Part shown: positions 22,405 to 33,504 of the stretch, in pieces | Position numbering within the stretch: the first letter of the stretch is position 1 | Layout: the number at the start of each line of letters is the position of its first letter | NCBI GenBank assembly: GCA_011634665.1 | Contig: WAEK01000003.1 | Coordinates: forward strand, 204,501 to 268,500 | From: Mortierella sp. BCC40632 | Taxonomy: Eukaryota; Mortierellomycota; Mortierellomycetes; Mortierellales; Mortierellaceae | Direction: 5' to 3' | DNA length: 64,000 nt | Position numbers and translations under genes: made by a program | The notes under the pieces: model-generated | What the model saw: the letters and a program-made list of their open reading frames with translations, nothing else | The model's database searches: none | Told to the model about the DNA's origin: nothing

Positions 22405-23510
22405 ATGTCCTGGGATGAATTCTTGCCTGTCCTGGCAGACAAGCATGAGGCCCTTGAAAAACTCTATACGGCTATGGGGACGCCAGACCAGGATAAGCAT
22501 CAGCATAATCAGGAGCTCTTTGACCGGATACTGGGCGTCCTCAATGATCACATCAACAATGTCGAGCAAAAAAAGATTAGCATGGTCACGGACAATGAGG
22601 CGATGATGACCAACATCAGACGGATGATGTCGCTAGTTGGTCAGGACACGGAGGGCGTTCAGAAACTAGCTGATACAGTGGAAACGATGGTAAAATATTC
22701 CAGCTGCTGCATAGCATCATGATCGCATACAAGGATAGGACTCAGTATTAACTTGTGGATGCGTCTTGATACTTTCTCTGGATCCCAATGTGCTTTAGAC
22801 CCTGTGGAATCAACATACTTTGCTGAAAGAAGAGTATACTTACATCTACGAGGTAGACCCCAGGATGCTACTATTTATTTATTTATTTATTTATTTTAAA
22901 AAAAAGATAAACTACAAAAAGGCCGATTGGACTCTAACCAGTTTGTCTTGGCTTCGTTGATAGCATTACAAATCGAAGCTTGAAGAGATACAGGAACTTC
23001 ACCGCCAGCTAGCAGAGTACACGACTGTACTTGGCCCAACTTTTGTTCAGCCAGGACCTTACCCCGAAGAAGGCGCCGCAGTTTCTTTCGAGGTCGTTCA
23101 GCAATTTACAGACAACATTGAAGCATGTGAGAAGGAGAAGGTACTGGGATGCATATTGGAGCATGACCAACCCCCCTGAGAGGCTATGGAAAGAAATTCA
23201 CTCTCTTACTTACACAGGTCAATCTTTTTTGCGACAACCACTATCTGAGATTAGAAGCGGCGCGTGTCGGTTGTAGAGACCACTGTGATCACCATCCGAC
23301 ACCTTTGGACGGAGCTTGGCCTTTCTGCACAGGATTCTTTTGAGCGGGACCACATTCAATCCGATCAACCACTGCCTGTCACGGATGATATCATGAGACG
23401 ATTAGAAATGAAACAATCCATGGTATGTATAATATTTGCTATGGGCTTTCTGGACATTATCTGAGCAGCTACCAAATGGATCTTTCTGGACCTGTTATTA
23501 ACTTGCATCC

Positions 23511-23552
<42 letters not shown>

Positions 23553-25910
23553 GAAGCAGAGCGGCTAAAGCGCGATGCGGTAGTCAAGGGACATTTAGCT
23601 GATATTACCAAACTCTGGGACCGATTGCGAATCGAAGAGGATGAGCGGGAGAAATTCATGTCTGAGAATGTTGGCCTGACAAAAGATGTGCTCCGTGCTG
23701 TAGGTCACTGTCATTCTCTCCTTGAAAGGGCGTTCTTTTGCATTTTCTGTGAACAGGTCTCGTTTTCTTTACCCATCATAAACTAACAAATATTATGCCG
23801 CGCTCGGCGCTCCAAAAACATAGTACAAAGAAGAACTAGGAAAGCTGGAGGATCTCAAGGGTCAAAAACTTGAAGAATTTATCACAGAAGAGCGCGAAAA
23901 ACTCTACGAACTCTGGGAGAAACTTTATTATTCACTAGAACAGTGTCAGAACTTTACACCCATCTTTGAAGATAACAATACGGATGAGCTCCTAACAACA
24001 CATGAGGCCGAGGTTGCGCGTCTACAACAGGAGCTTTCGGAGAATGGACCGATCCTAGCTGCGATCGAACGCTACAGGATGATGTTAAATGAAATTCGAG
24101 AATTCGAAATCACTTCTATGGATGCGCAGAGACTTTTCCATCGAGATCCTGGCCGACTCTTGCGGGAAGAGAAATTCCGTAAAATGATTGCACGCGAGTT
24201 TCCAAAAGTGGAGACAGAATTGGAAGAGGCGCTCTATCAGTGGCAGCAAGAGAAAGGTCGACCATTTCTGGTCTTTGGAGAAGAGTATATTCATACAATG
24301 AAGCTCCATGCCCAACAAGCGCGGGAAGGCAAAGAGAATGAAAAGCTTTGGAGGGTAAGATGACGATTCTCATTGGTCTCCTGCGACCACTAATTACTAT
24401 TTTCCGATGGGTTTGGGAACCGCTGATCAAACAACTAACGCGGTTTATCCTGCTCAAACAAACTACCGATTGTCAGGAGCAACGAAGGCAAATGATCCTG
24501 CAGAGGGATTTGCGATATGGATCCAAGAATCCACTTAAGGCCAAGACTGCACCTCAGTCCCCACATCCTAGACGGATCTCTCCACCTACGATCGCAACCT
24601 CGTCCCTAGCCTCAAGCTATGCAACAGGAGCGCCTCCGAGCGGCCGTAGGTCTCCACCTCCTTCTGGAGGCTCTTCAATGCCACAAACACCCAAATCAAA
24701 GCGAATTGGCGTAATGAGCTCTTCTAGCAGACCAGTGACCCCTACCTCCCAGCATATCAGAGCCATTCCCTCTTTTGTGGGCTCGACAACACCCACACGG
24801 TCCCGCTCGCAGTCTGTGCAGCAGACTAATTATGATTCGCAAATGCAGATAGACTCGAGTTCACCAATCCAGTCCCCTCGTGCGCAGAGGCACTATGGAG
24901 TAGGAAGTAGAGTCTACTCGAGGAGTGAGTCCCCCGCAGTATCATTCTCGCTCTCAAGATTGACATCGAACATAGCCAATACGAAGCAACACATAGCCAA
25001 GACTTCAGGATCGGCGGCGTTGATCTCAGGATCGGATGTACACTCCAGGCGAAGCAACTCTATTATTTCCGTTTCTTCTAACAGTGCGGAAACTGGACCC
25101 GAACAACCGTCAACGCCAACACGCCCAACAAGGATAGCGCGGCCAATCCACTACGATCTGACTGGACAAACAGTTGTTGAAGAGGAGGAAGATATTGAGC
25201 CTTGCTCTTCTCAGTCGACAGGAACGCCCTCTTCGTTGCTTAGAACACCAAGAAAGCTTAAACGCACTGCAGAAGAAATGTCTTCACCAATCCACACGCC
25301 CCCAGACTCTCCACGAATGCAATCCCAGAACCTGACAAGGAGAAGATCCCGAAGTGCCTCGCCCTCTGGATCAGGGATTGTCCATGGACGACCTATGGAA
25401 TCGCCCTTTTTAACTGAAACACATTCGTTGCATCCGAAGAGAGGTGTAGGCGGGTCGGGAGAATCTTCGAGTGCAATCCGTGCTCCAGCACAATTTATGA
25501 AGCAACTATTGGCGACACAAGTCCATGCTGTGGATGAGGGATCGGATGATGACCAGTCCGAAACGGTCCTGTCTGCAATCAATGGCGACCGTGATCATGG
25601 CAAAATTGGAAGCCGTCATCCGAGCACGAGGAACAGTGTCGTAGAGTTGGATGCATCTGAGGCTGCTAAGTTTTTTTTGTCCGCCTCGAAGAAGCGTTCT
25701 AATCGGGTCGAAGCAGAGGTGGTTGAGATCGTGGAAGAAATAGACAGCGAAGGTTGGGAGACAGAGAATGAGGATTCTCCCCAATCGCGGCGGCAATCAA
25801 AGCATCCCAAGTTGTCTTCCTCATCGACGGACAACAATGGTCAGGCACCACCTACTGGAACTGGGTCAAAGAGTACGTTGCATATCAATGGCAAGGATTC
25901 CCTGTCATGA
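22405..25910 (+). CDS. ASE1: ASE1/PRC1/MAP65 microtubule-bundling protein
   Basis: Exons: 22405-22689, 22799-22852, 22964-23140, 23255-23422, 23550-23699, 23824-24354, 24477-25910; 932 residues with every junction in phase 0. It cross-links antiparallel microtubules in the spindle midzone. The first 455 residues are almost entirely helical, with the family's dimerisation and rod pattern (DKHEALEKLYTAMGTPD, VTTVIT-like helices with IRHLWTELGLS). The spectrin-like microtubule-binding stretch reads KLYELWEKLYYSLEQCQNF. The last 478 residues are disordered, basic and rich in SP/TP (for example SMPQTPKSKRIG and several SPR/TPP sites), as expected for CDK-regulated midzone targeting. Family members are usually 600-900 residues, so this tail is long. 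A T12/A27 run precedes exon 5 in its intron. Confidence 0.93.
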
Positions 25911-26235
25911 CAAAAGTCATATCTGGGCAAATGGGGCTCTCCTATGGACAAAGGAGATAAAGAAATCAAATGATCTCCATATTTGATCTCCTATGCGAAG
26001 CTCAGACTTTTCTTTTTCTTTTTTTCTTTTTTTATTTTATTTTATTTTACTATTTTTTTTGGTTTATCTTGCCCGTCCGTCCACTCCACTGTTTTTTCTT
26101 TCTTTCAGTTCTATCGTATTTATTGTAGTCTTTGTACTTGTACACTAGCCACACTTTTCTGTAAAAAAAAAAAAAAAAAAAGTGAAAGAGAGAGAGAATT
26201 ATGCTAGAAGTGTGTACTCTCCAAATACCCCATCA
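25911..26235. other. Convergent 3' region, ASE1 / GNAT
   Basis: The region is T-rich at 26009-26060, with an A18 run near 26163-26180. No ORF is supported. Confidence 0.4.
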
Positions 26236-27073
26236 TTAAGCCAAAGGACCACCGTTCTTTTCAGCGCCACGCTTCAAGTTGTCAAGCAAGGTAGCGCTGA
26301 TACGAGGCCAGTCCTCCTCGAAGATCTCATATTGCCAAAGGTCCACAAATCGGTTCCAGGGCTCATTCCAAATCTCATCCTTGCGAATATAAGCGAGTTT
26401 GATGCCACATTTGTCCTCGAGGAACTTGCGCATACCAACATTCAACTCGGTGGTTTCGTATGTGAGCTGGAAGGAGGAGGAGGAATAGGTACGAATTCAA
26501 AAGTACAGAAGAACAGGGAGTAAGTGGAAAAATATCGGGTCACTTGTTTACGGACTTTGAGCCACTCCTCATTTTTCCCACTCCTCATGTCTCGATCGCT
26601 TCTTTCTCTCTCCTTCTTTCTTTTTTTTCTTTTTTTTCTGAACATACCTTGTGCATTTTAAGGTCCTCAAAGAGTCCTCGCATGAGCTCATAAAGGGCTT
26701 CTGTTCCATAGCCACCGCTCCAGTACTTCTTCCAGAGGATGATGCCAACGATAGCGTTCCTGTCCCTCTGGTTGATCACATTAGCACCCATCACTCCAGC
26801 AAGTTCACCTGTGGATTGGTCATGGATGTAGAAAGTAGAGCCTCGACCTTCGGCAATGGCCAGAAGTTGAGTCTCACGACGAGTGACCAGATCTTTGGAG
26901 GTCCAGCCACCAGTCGATTCTTTGGTCATAAATCGGAGGAAGGCCATAGTCTCGATATCAGAGAGCATGGCGCCCATGACGGTGTCATCGTTCTCCGAAG
27001 GGGGATCAAGTGAGAGACGAGCAGTTAGGATTGGTTGCTGGACATGGGATTCGGTGGTGGATGGTTGGGCCAT
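26236..27073 (-). CDS. GNAT-family N-acetyltransferase (RimJ/RimL type)
   Basis: Exons 27073-26648 and 26466-26236 give 218 residues. The start is the ATG in MAQPSTTESH; the frame is open further upstream, but that part is a low-complexity leader. Acetyl-CoA-binding motif A is visible as IVGIILWKKYWSGGYGTEAL (the GGYGTEA turn) after a GVMGANVINQRDRN strand, and the second exon supplies GMRKFLEDKCGIKLAYIRKD, typical of the C-terminal half of Acetyltransf_3 proteins. The family acetylates N-termini, amines or small molecules; the substrate cannot be read from the sequence. The gene is divergent from DAP1 across 393 bases that contain an A32 tract. Confidence 0.88.
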
Positions 27074-27196
27074 GATCGGTTTTCTTGGTGGCGACAGGTC
27101 AGGAAGGACAGGAGGAAAGAGAAAGGAAGGTGAGAAGAAAAAAAAATGAAAGAGAGAGAGAGAAAGAGAAAGAAATAGAGAAGAGAGAGAAGAAAG

Positions 27197-27229
<33 letters not shown>

Positions 27230-27466
27230 GCAGAGACAGGAGAAACAGGGTGGGAAAAGAAGGCGTGAAAAGTCCGCCTGCCCGGACAGGGACTGCGGGT
27301 GTTGGTTGGCGTGGCTCAAATCACACTGACTCAAGTTTCTTGTCGTCCTTCTCACTCTTCTCTCACTCACTCTCTCTCTTATTCTCCTACTTTTTTTTTA
27401 CTCTCTCTTACTCTCTCTTACTCTCATACTCCGCACTACTCCATCACCTCCAGTCGTTGCATCACC
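27074..27466. promoter_or_regulatory. Divergent promoter with A32 tract and CT-rich leader
   Basis: This is shared by the GNAT and DAP1 genes. The A32 run spans 27197-27228 and is followed by GA-poor sequence and then CTCTCTTA repeats just before the DAP1 ATG. The poly(dA:dT) tract may keep nucleosomes away; that is inference. Confidence 0.45.
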
Positions 27467-28595
27467 ATGTTCAACATCTACACCTATCTCGAGGGACTGT
27501 TCAAAGAGCCCTACTTCCTGCCTACTGTCATCACTTGCGTGATCATCTCGGTCGGCATCACCCTCTACCAGGATAACCAGACCCAGCCATCGCAGGATGC
27601 AGGACAGGACCAGCAGCCAACTTCATCCGATGCCAAGAATGACAAGGACCAGCCAGCAGCATCCGAGGAATCCAAGCCCAAGGCATTCGCACTTCCTACA
27701 ACGTAATGTTGGTACACGGTTTTTTCTCTCCCTCTCGCTGATTGCTCTGATTGCTCTGTTTTTTTCCCTTTTTGCCACCCACACTCCTTCCGCAGTGAAG
27801 GAAGGGCAGCGCATGCTATTGGTCAACGGATCGAATCTCTTGCTTCCTTGGGAAGAGTCTAGTTTTCCTTGATTCTTTCGTTCAACGTCGTTCGAAAAGC
27901 CAAGTCGGCTCACTCAACTTACACTTTTGATTCACCCCACTTTATTCTTTCTTGATTACTCATTCTTCCTCCCCAACAACTACTAGTCCACTCCCTCCAC
28001 CCAATTTGTCGCGTATCATTTCTACTGAAGAGCTAGCACAGCATGACGGCACCAAGGATGATTCTCTCATTTACGTCGCTATCAAGGGCACCGTCTTCGA
28101 TGTTACAGGCAAGAAGGCCATGTATGGCCCTGGAGGTGGATACCACTGCTTCGCTGGCAAGGATGCCTCAAAGGTTCGAGCACACTTTTTTTTTTTCTGT
28201 TCCTGGTCAACGTTAATAAAATTGTGGGCTGATGTTTGAAAGCAAATGACCTGACTGCTCTTCCTCCCCATCTTGGGTCCTCGCATGTAAATCGTGATTA
28301 GGCCCTTGGTAAGAGCTCACTAAAGCTGGAGGATTGTGTTGCTGACTACAGTGACCTGGACGAGAAAGAGGTATGGCCATTATTTTCATTGGATCTGTCA
28401 GGTTTTTTCCCTCCCCCTCCCCCCTCCGACTTGCTCATAAACTAGGACTAACTTGGCTTGACTTTCACTATTACTCCCAACCCAATCCAATGCTCTGTCC
28501 ATCTTTGATCTTTCAATTGATAGCGCAAGGTCTTGGACGACTGGTATTCCTTCTTTGAGAAACGCTATGCCATTGTCGGCAAGACTCAGGCCTAA
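27467..28595 (+). CDS. DAP1: DAP1/PGRMC-like membrane haem-binding protein
   Basis: Exons: 27467-27702, 27987-28173, 28302-28370, 28524-28595; 187 residues. An N-terminal transmembrane helix (YFLPTVITCVIISVGITLY, about residues 16-34) is followed by a Gln/Ser/Lys-rich linker. The cytochrome-b5-like MAPR domain follows: ISTEELAQHDG, LIYVAIKGTVFDVTGKKAMY, GPGGGYHCFAGKDASK, ALGKSSLKLEDC. The tyrosines used by MAPR proteins as haem ligand lie in the KKAMYGPGGGYHCFAG segment. In yeast and animals these proteins bind haem and support cytochrome P450s of sterol synthesis, notably Erg11. Length and architecture are typical. It is divergently paired with an acetyltransferase; no functional link is evident. 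Confidence 0.92.
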
Positions 28596-28882
28596 GGAAT
28601 CCAAGATGGAGGAGATTTGCCTTTTGCACCAATGACTTATCATGTAGCAAGAGAATATAATATAAAAAATGCATATACTCAACCCTTTTCTCCTGGACAA
28701 GAAGGGAGTACTTGGTTGTGTGAGTGGCGAGACGCGTCTCTGAGGACAACCTAGAGTTGTAGAAGTGGCTTATGTAGACCGAATTCTTAGATGTGGAGTG
28801 AGCGAGAGAGAGAGCAAACGGCCCTGATCAGTTCACTTCAATTCAAACCCTCCATTTCACCATACCGCCATACCTCAAGAAG

Positions 28883-29531
28883 ATGCCTCCCAAGAAATCT
28901 TCCACAGCATCAACTGGACGCATCCAGAAAAAGACTCCCAAAAAGTCGGCAGCACCAGCGGCTCTAGCAAATACAGCAACTAGTTCTTTTTATTCGGGGG
29001 AAGCTAAAGGAGCCACTCAGTTGCCTGTAGCTCGCATCAAGCGAATTGTCAAGGAGGATGCAGACGTATCGATGGTCAGCAATGATGCCGTCTTTTTGAT
29101 CAGCATGGCCACGGTAATTTCTCTCGCCACTATTTTTTTTTCATTGCTTCTATCTCTCGTTTCCTCCTCTCCCTCTTTCGAACAGGGTCTTGCGACTCTT
29201 TATTTTTTACTTGGTTTCATGTTTCTTACCTTTGATCATCTTGTTCATGCTATGATAGGAGCTCTTCCTAGCCTCGTTTGCCAACAAGGCGTACAACATT
29301 GCCAAGCTGGAAAAGAGAAAGGCAGTATCATACAAGGACTTGGGTAAGAGATATTTCCACTCGATGCCACTTGGTCTATCTAGAAAAAGAAGGATGATGT
29401 TGTTAAACTAGAGACTCGTTTCTCTCCTCCTCCTCCTCCTCCTCCTCCTCCTCCTCCTCTTATTTACTTTTGTTATTGTCATGGCTTCAGCTACGGCGGT
29501 ATCACGATATGACTGGCTAGAGTTTTTGCAA

Positions 29532-29566
<35 letters not shown>

Positions 29567-29993
29567 CGAATAGTTCTTGGATGCACTTTCTACTTTTAGT
29601 TAGAGATGACACCTCAATCTACGCTTTGATGCTGACGTGCATTGTTTTTTGATCAAAATTTCGCTCGACTTAGACGTAGTACCAAGGACGATGCCTCTTT
29701 CAGCAGCACTCGAGAAACAAAAGATTGCCAAGGAAAAGGCAGAGCAAATCGAAACCGAGGACCCTGAAGATGAAGGACAGAATCAGATCCAAAATGGAAA
29801 CGACAATGACAGCGACGAGGACGAGGACGAGGACGACAAGGAGGAAGATGGGGAAGAAGAAGAGGATGACGATGAAGAAGGTGAACAAGAATCAAGTGAA
29901 GAGGCAGAGAGTCGCTCAATGACTGGAGCAAGCTCAAGTCGACCTGATTCAGATGAAGAGCTCTCCGAGCCCGAAGGCATGGATGAAGATTAA
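28883..29993 (+). CDS. Histone-fold protein of Dpb3/POLE4/CHRAC15 type
   Basis: Exons: 28883-29113, 29259-29343, 29491-29532, 29674-29993; 225 residues. A Lys/Ala-rich N-terminus (PPKKSS... PKKSAAPAAL) leads into an NF-YC-like histone fold: QLPVARIKRIVKEDADVSMV (helix 1), NDAVFLISMATELFLASFAN (helix 2), YKDLATAVSRYDWLEFLQD (helix 3), then the conserved VVPRTMPLSAALE. The remainder is a long Glu/Asp tail (about residues 145-225). Such proteins pair with a Dpb4/CHRAC17-type partner in DNA polymerase epsilon or in ISWI chromatin remodellers. The sequence alone does not decide between Dpb3 and CHRAC15. Intron 2 has a (CTC)n run and intron 3 an A31 run directly after the donor. Confidence 0.88.
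29425..29459 (+). repeat. (CTC)n repeat in intron
   Basis: About eleven CTC units lie in the second intron of the histone-fold gene, upstream of its acceptor. Confidence 0.85.
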
Positions 29994-30500
29994 GAATGCT
30001 CACACTCTAATGGTGGCAATTCTTTCTTTTTTCTTTCTTTCTTTCTTCTTCCCATCCTGCTCTTTTTCGTCTTTGATTCAACTACAAGAGTAACATATCG
30101 CTTTGGGAGTGAAAGACGCGTGGGATCAACGGGAATTTGTTCCGCATATTGGAGCAAAACTGTATAAAACCATTCTTAATAACAAAGCCCCCATCTACAG
30201 ACTTCTCTCCTCATCTTCCTATGAATATACAACAGAATGCTAAGGTCCACAGTATGGGTTCCCATTCCATGTTAACAGTAACGAGACAAACGAATAAAAG
30301 TTCATATTATGTGCTTCTTTCTTTCTTTTCCTATTTTTTTTTTTTTTTTTTTTATCATAGAAGTAACCTCTGAAAATTGGATGAATCTGTAGAGCGCTAC
30401 CTCGAAGAATATTGTACAGTTTGTTTAAACGAAGGTGAGTTAGTTGGGAAGGGGCAGGAGAGAGAGAGGAGGTAGGAGAGACAATGTAGAACAGCTGAAT
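29994..30500. other. Convergent 3' region, histone-fold gene / DUG3
   Basis: There is a CT/T-rich stretch at 30023-30050 and a T19-like run near 30335. Nothing coding is supported. Confidence 0.4.
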
Positions 30501-32390
30501 CTATGAGACGGTGACAGAGCCGATCACGTTGGCGTTGCTCCGTGAATGATCCAAAAAGACTGGCTCCCTCGGTTGCTTTGGGTTGAAGATCGGTGTCTGT
30601 GTTGATGTCAATGTAGGGGTCGAGGTTGCACTGCTATCAGTGTCGCAGCCTACAGAAGGAAGTGGTCGGCTATCCTCCACAAAGACAACTTCGCGGTGTC
30701 TTTGATCCCGAGCGCCATCGTCCCTTCCCTCACCCTTGACTACAGCCACAACCTGCTGCTCTGGACGCCGACTTTGTGGAGATGGGTTGTAGAAATCATC
30801 GACAATGGGATACATAAGGACGTTCAGCTTTTTGGTAATCACCACCAGGGTGTTGGTTGGAATTGTTAACCAGTCGGCCTTTTCGAATGTCAATGGCTCT
30901 GAGGCAATCACGACAATATCCTCACGCTTGTCGGCCTTGACCATTCGATAATGACCAGGCTTGTAACTCTCAAACCGAGTTCCAGACGAAAAGTAGAGCG
31001 AGGCAGCTTCTAACGTGGATGAGCTGATGTATCGGGAGCAGACCACGCTCACGCCATCTGTCACTGCAAAGTTCATCATGGACGCCTCCGTTACTCCAGC
31101 CTCCTTGCCCCAGGCATTCAATTTAGCAATGGTTTTCAGCATGGCATCCTTGAGTTGAGTATGGCAAAAGGGCTCTGTCTGGTGAGGTGTTTCCAATTGT
31201 GAAAGAAACACAGCAAAGGACCATTCTGAGTCTGTGTTTCCGTTTACGGTTAAGTAAATGTTATCTGGTAGGGACTCTTGGACCTTGCGTTTAATCTAGT
31301 GTGAAAAGCATAAATCGCGCCATTCTTGTTAATTGTTGTTGTCACCCAGTCTCATTGTGAGTAAAAGAGCCCAGCTCGAAATAGTCAGGGGGGAGAGGGA
31401 AGGGTATGTGCTTTACCTTGTTGAACTCTGCAACATTGCCATTGTGCATAAACATCAATCGTCCATATTGCCATGGATGGCCTAAAGTTTGAGTCATTCA
31501 CAAGTTCCAAACAGCAAAAAAGAAAAAAAAAAATGGTCAGACGCGTCCTTTCCTGTTGATCCAGCATTATCAAGCACTCTGGCGTCCCATTGTGGAGAAA
31601 AAGACGAAGTCAAGATTATGAGCCCTTACAGTTACTCTCGGAGACAGAACCAGCAGTCGAGGCACGGACGTGGGCAAAGACAAGAGGACTCTTGATCTTT
31701 TCCGCAAGCCGGATCAGGTTCATGTTGTTCCATGCAGGTGTGACAGAAGTAAAGATGCAAGGCTCGACGCCCAACTCTGGATCCGGCTGTGATTCGTACC
31801 ATCCTAACAACCCGATTGGATATGATAGAATAGGGAGATAAAAGGGATGAGGAACGGAGGAAAGGAGGAGAAAGAAGGCGAGAGTCAACAAGGTGGTTCA
31901 AAGATCCTGCGAGTAAAAAGAAGAGACAATGGTATGGTGGAATGTGTTTCCCGACTGGATGCAGGTTTGCATATTACCAACTCCAAAGCCATCACCTAAT
32001 GGTGCCGTTCAGCGTTGAAAAAAATAAAACAAAGAGCCAAAGCTTTGATTAGCTCATCCGAACGCGCAACAAGGATGGTTCCTGTATGGCAGGTCAAGGC
32101 AGAAAGATCATCCTGGTAGCAGAAAAAAATCAGCAAGAGGCAAAAGTACCATTGATAGGTCTCCTGTTATCCAGACGAAGCTTGGAGTCGAAGGACTGAT
32201 TGATGATGGAATGTGCCGGCTTGGTCAACAGCTATTGGGAAAGAGATTTAAGGATTAAGAAAGAGATGAGAACGATTAGAAGCTAGGATAGCCAGATGGA
32301 TGTTTAGTCTAAGTTACAGTGAATGGGAAAGGCATTTACATGGGCGAGCTGGATGGGCTGATTGCCCTTGTATAGTAACATGCGGCACAT
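30501..32390 (-). CDS. DUG3: DUG3-like glutamine amidotransferase (class II)
   Basis: Exons: 32390-32340, 32231-32150, 31995-31978 (18 bases), 31803-31630, 31481-31417, 31295-30501; 394 residues. Dug3 is the amidotransferase-type subunit of the fungal Dug1-Dug2-Dug3 route that breaks down glutathione in the cytosol. Cys2 follows the initiator in MCRMLLYKG and is the N-terminal nucleophile once Met is removed. Other class-II motifs: LLTKPAHSIINQSFDSKLRL, NGDGFGVGWY (split across a tiny exon), FAHVRAST, NCHPWQYGRLMFMHNGNVAE and NFAVTDG/CSRYISS further on. A C-terminal tail of about 90 residues after IVDDF is low-complexity (Ser/Thr/Pro) and longer than in yeast. All junctions keep phase. It is divergently arranged with the PGDH-like gene. 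Confidence 0.93.
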
Positions 32391-33131
32391 TGGCGGGGTG
32401 TTGAATCGTCTAGTCCGTAGGTACTCCAGGTTGGCGACTCGAGGGGAGAGAGGAAGAAGGGTATGTGGGTAGGGCAGACCAAGGTTGGTGGCAAGACTAA
32501 AGAGAGGAAGGATAAGCGAGGGAGATAGAGAGTGAGAGAGAAAGTGAGAGTGAGTGAGAGTGAGAGTGAGAAAAAGGATAGAAGCAAATGGGTTGGGTTG
32601 GGGGGTAAGATAAAGAGAGAAAGGGAGAAGAGAAGAGAAGAGAAAGAGAGAGAACGACATTAATGACGATCTGTCAGGCCAGTCACCGGTCCGAGTGAGT
32701 CGAGAGTGACACAGGAAAGAAGGGAGCCGCCCTATTCTGACGACATCGACCACTCTCCGCTCTGGTCTCTGTCTTTTCCCTCAACTCCACTCCAGCAGCC
32801 TCCGGTGTCGCCATCAAGGGTTGCCAAAGGTTGGGAGAAGGACTTGTGTCAATTAGAGAGGGTCTGGGCTGGTCTGGTCAATTCCATGAGGATATGAGGA
32901 TTGAAATATCAGCATATCAGCCCCACTGTCCAAAAGGCAAAGAGAAGCCAACAGTACACAACAGGCACGAGCACATGCAGGCACACACCACACAGAGGCT
33001 CGCACTTCGCCCGAGGCATTTTTTTTTTCTCTCCGCTCCCCATCACTTTTTTCTTTCTCTTTTCCTTTCTCCTCTCTTACTGCCTCATCATCATCAGCAC
33101 GCGATCTTCATCCTCATTCACCTCCAACGCA
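32391..33131. promoter_or_regulatory. Divergent intergenic region, DUG3 / PGDH-like gene
   Basis: A purine-rich (GA/GTGA) stretch at about 32515-32655 lies next to the DUG3 start, and CT/T-rich leader next to the other gene. There is no coding support, and unlike several other divergent promoters here it has no homopolymer run above ten. Confidence 0.4.
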
Positions 33132-33445
33132 ATGCCGTCCATCGACACCCCACGCCCATCCATGCTCATCCTTGATGACTTGCCGCAATCTAGCAAGGAC
33201 ATCCTTGCCGCAGGCGGTCTCCAGCTCGAGTTCCTTGATGCTCACAAGGCATCATATGCCGAGATCCAGCTGAGGATGAGCTACTGTAATATCATTGCCA
33301 TCCGTACCCGCCGTACTGCCGAGATCATCTCGTACCTACTCAGCTACTGGCCGACCTCACGCCTCCATGCCATTGCTTGCTTCGAGCATGGCGTTGAATC
33401 TGCAATCTCCATCCGCCATGTAATAATCTACACTCCACTCTCACC

Positions 33446-33504
<59 letters not shown>

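Noticed and set aside
27074..27370. N-terminal extension of the GNAT ORF
   Set aside because: It reads through the A32 tract as poly-Phe. The ATG at 27073 gives a normal family start.
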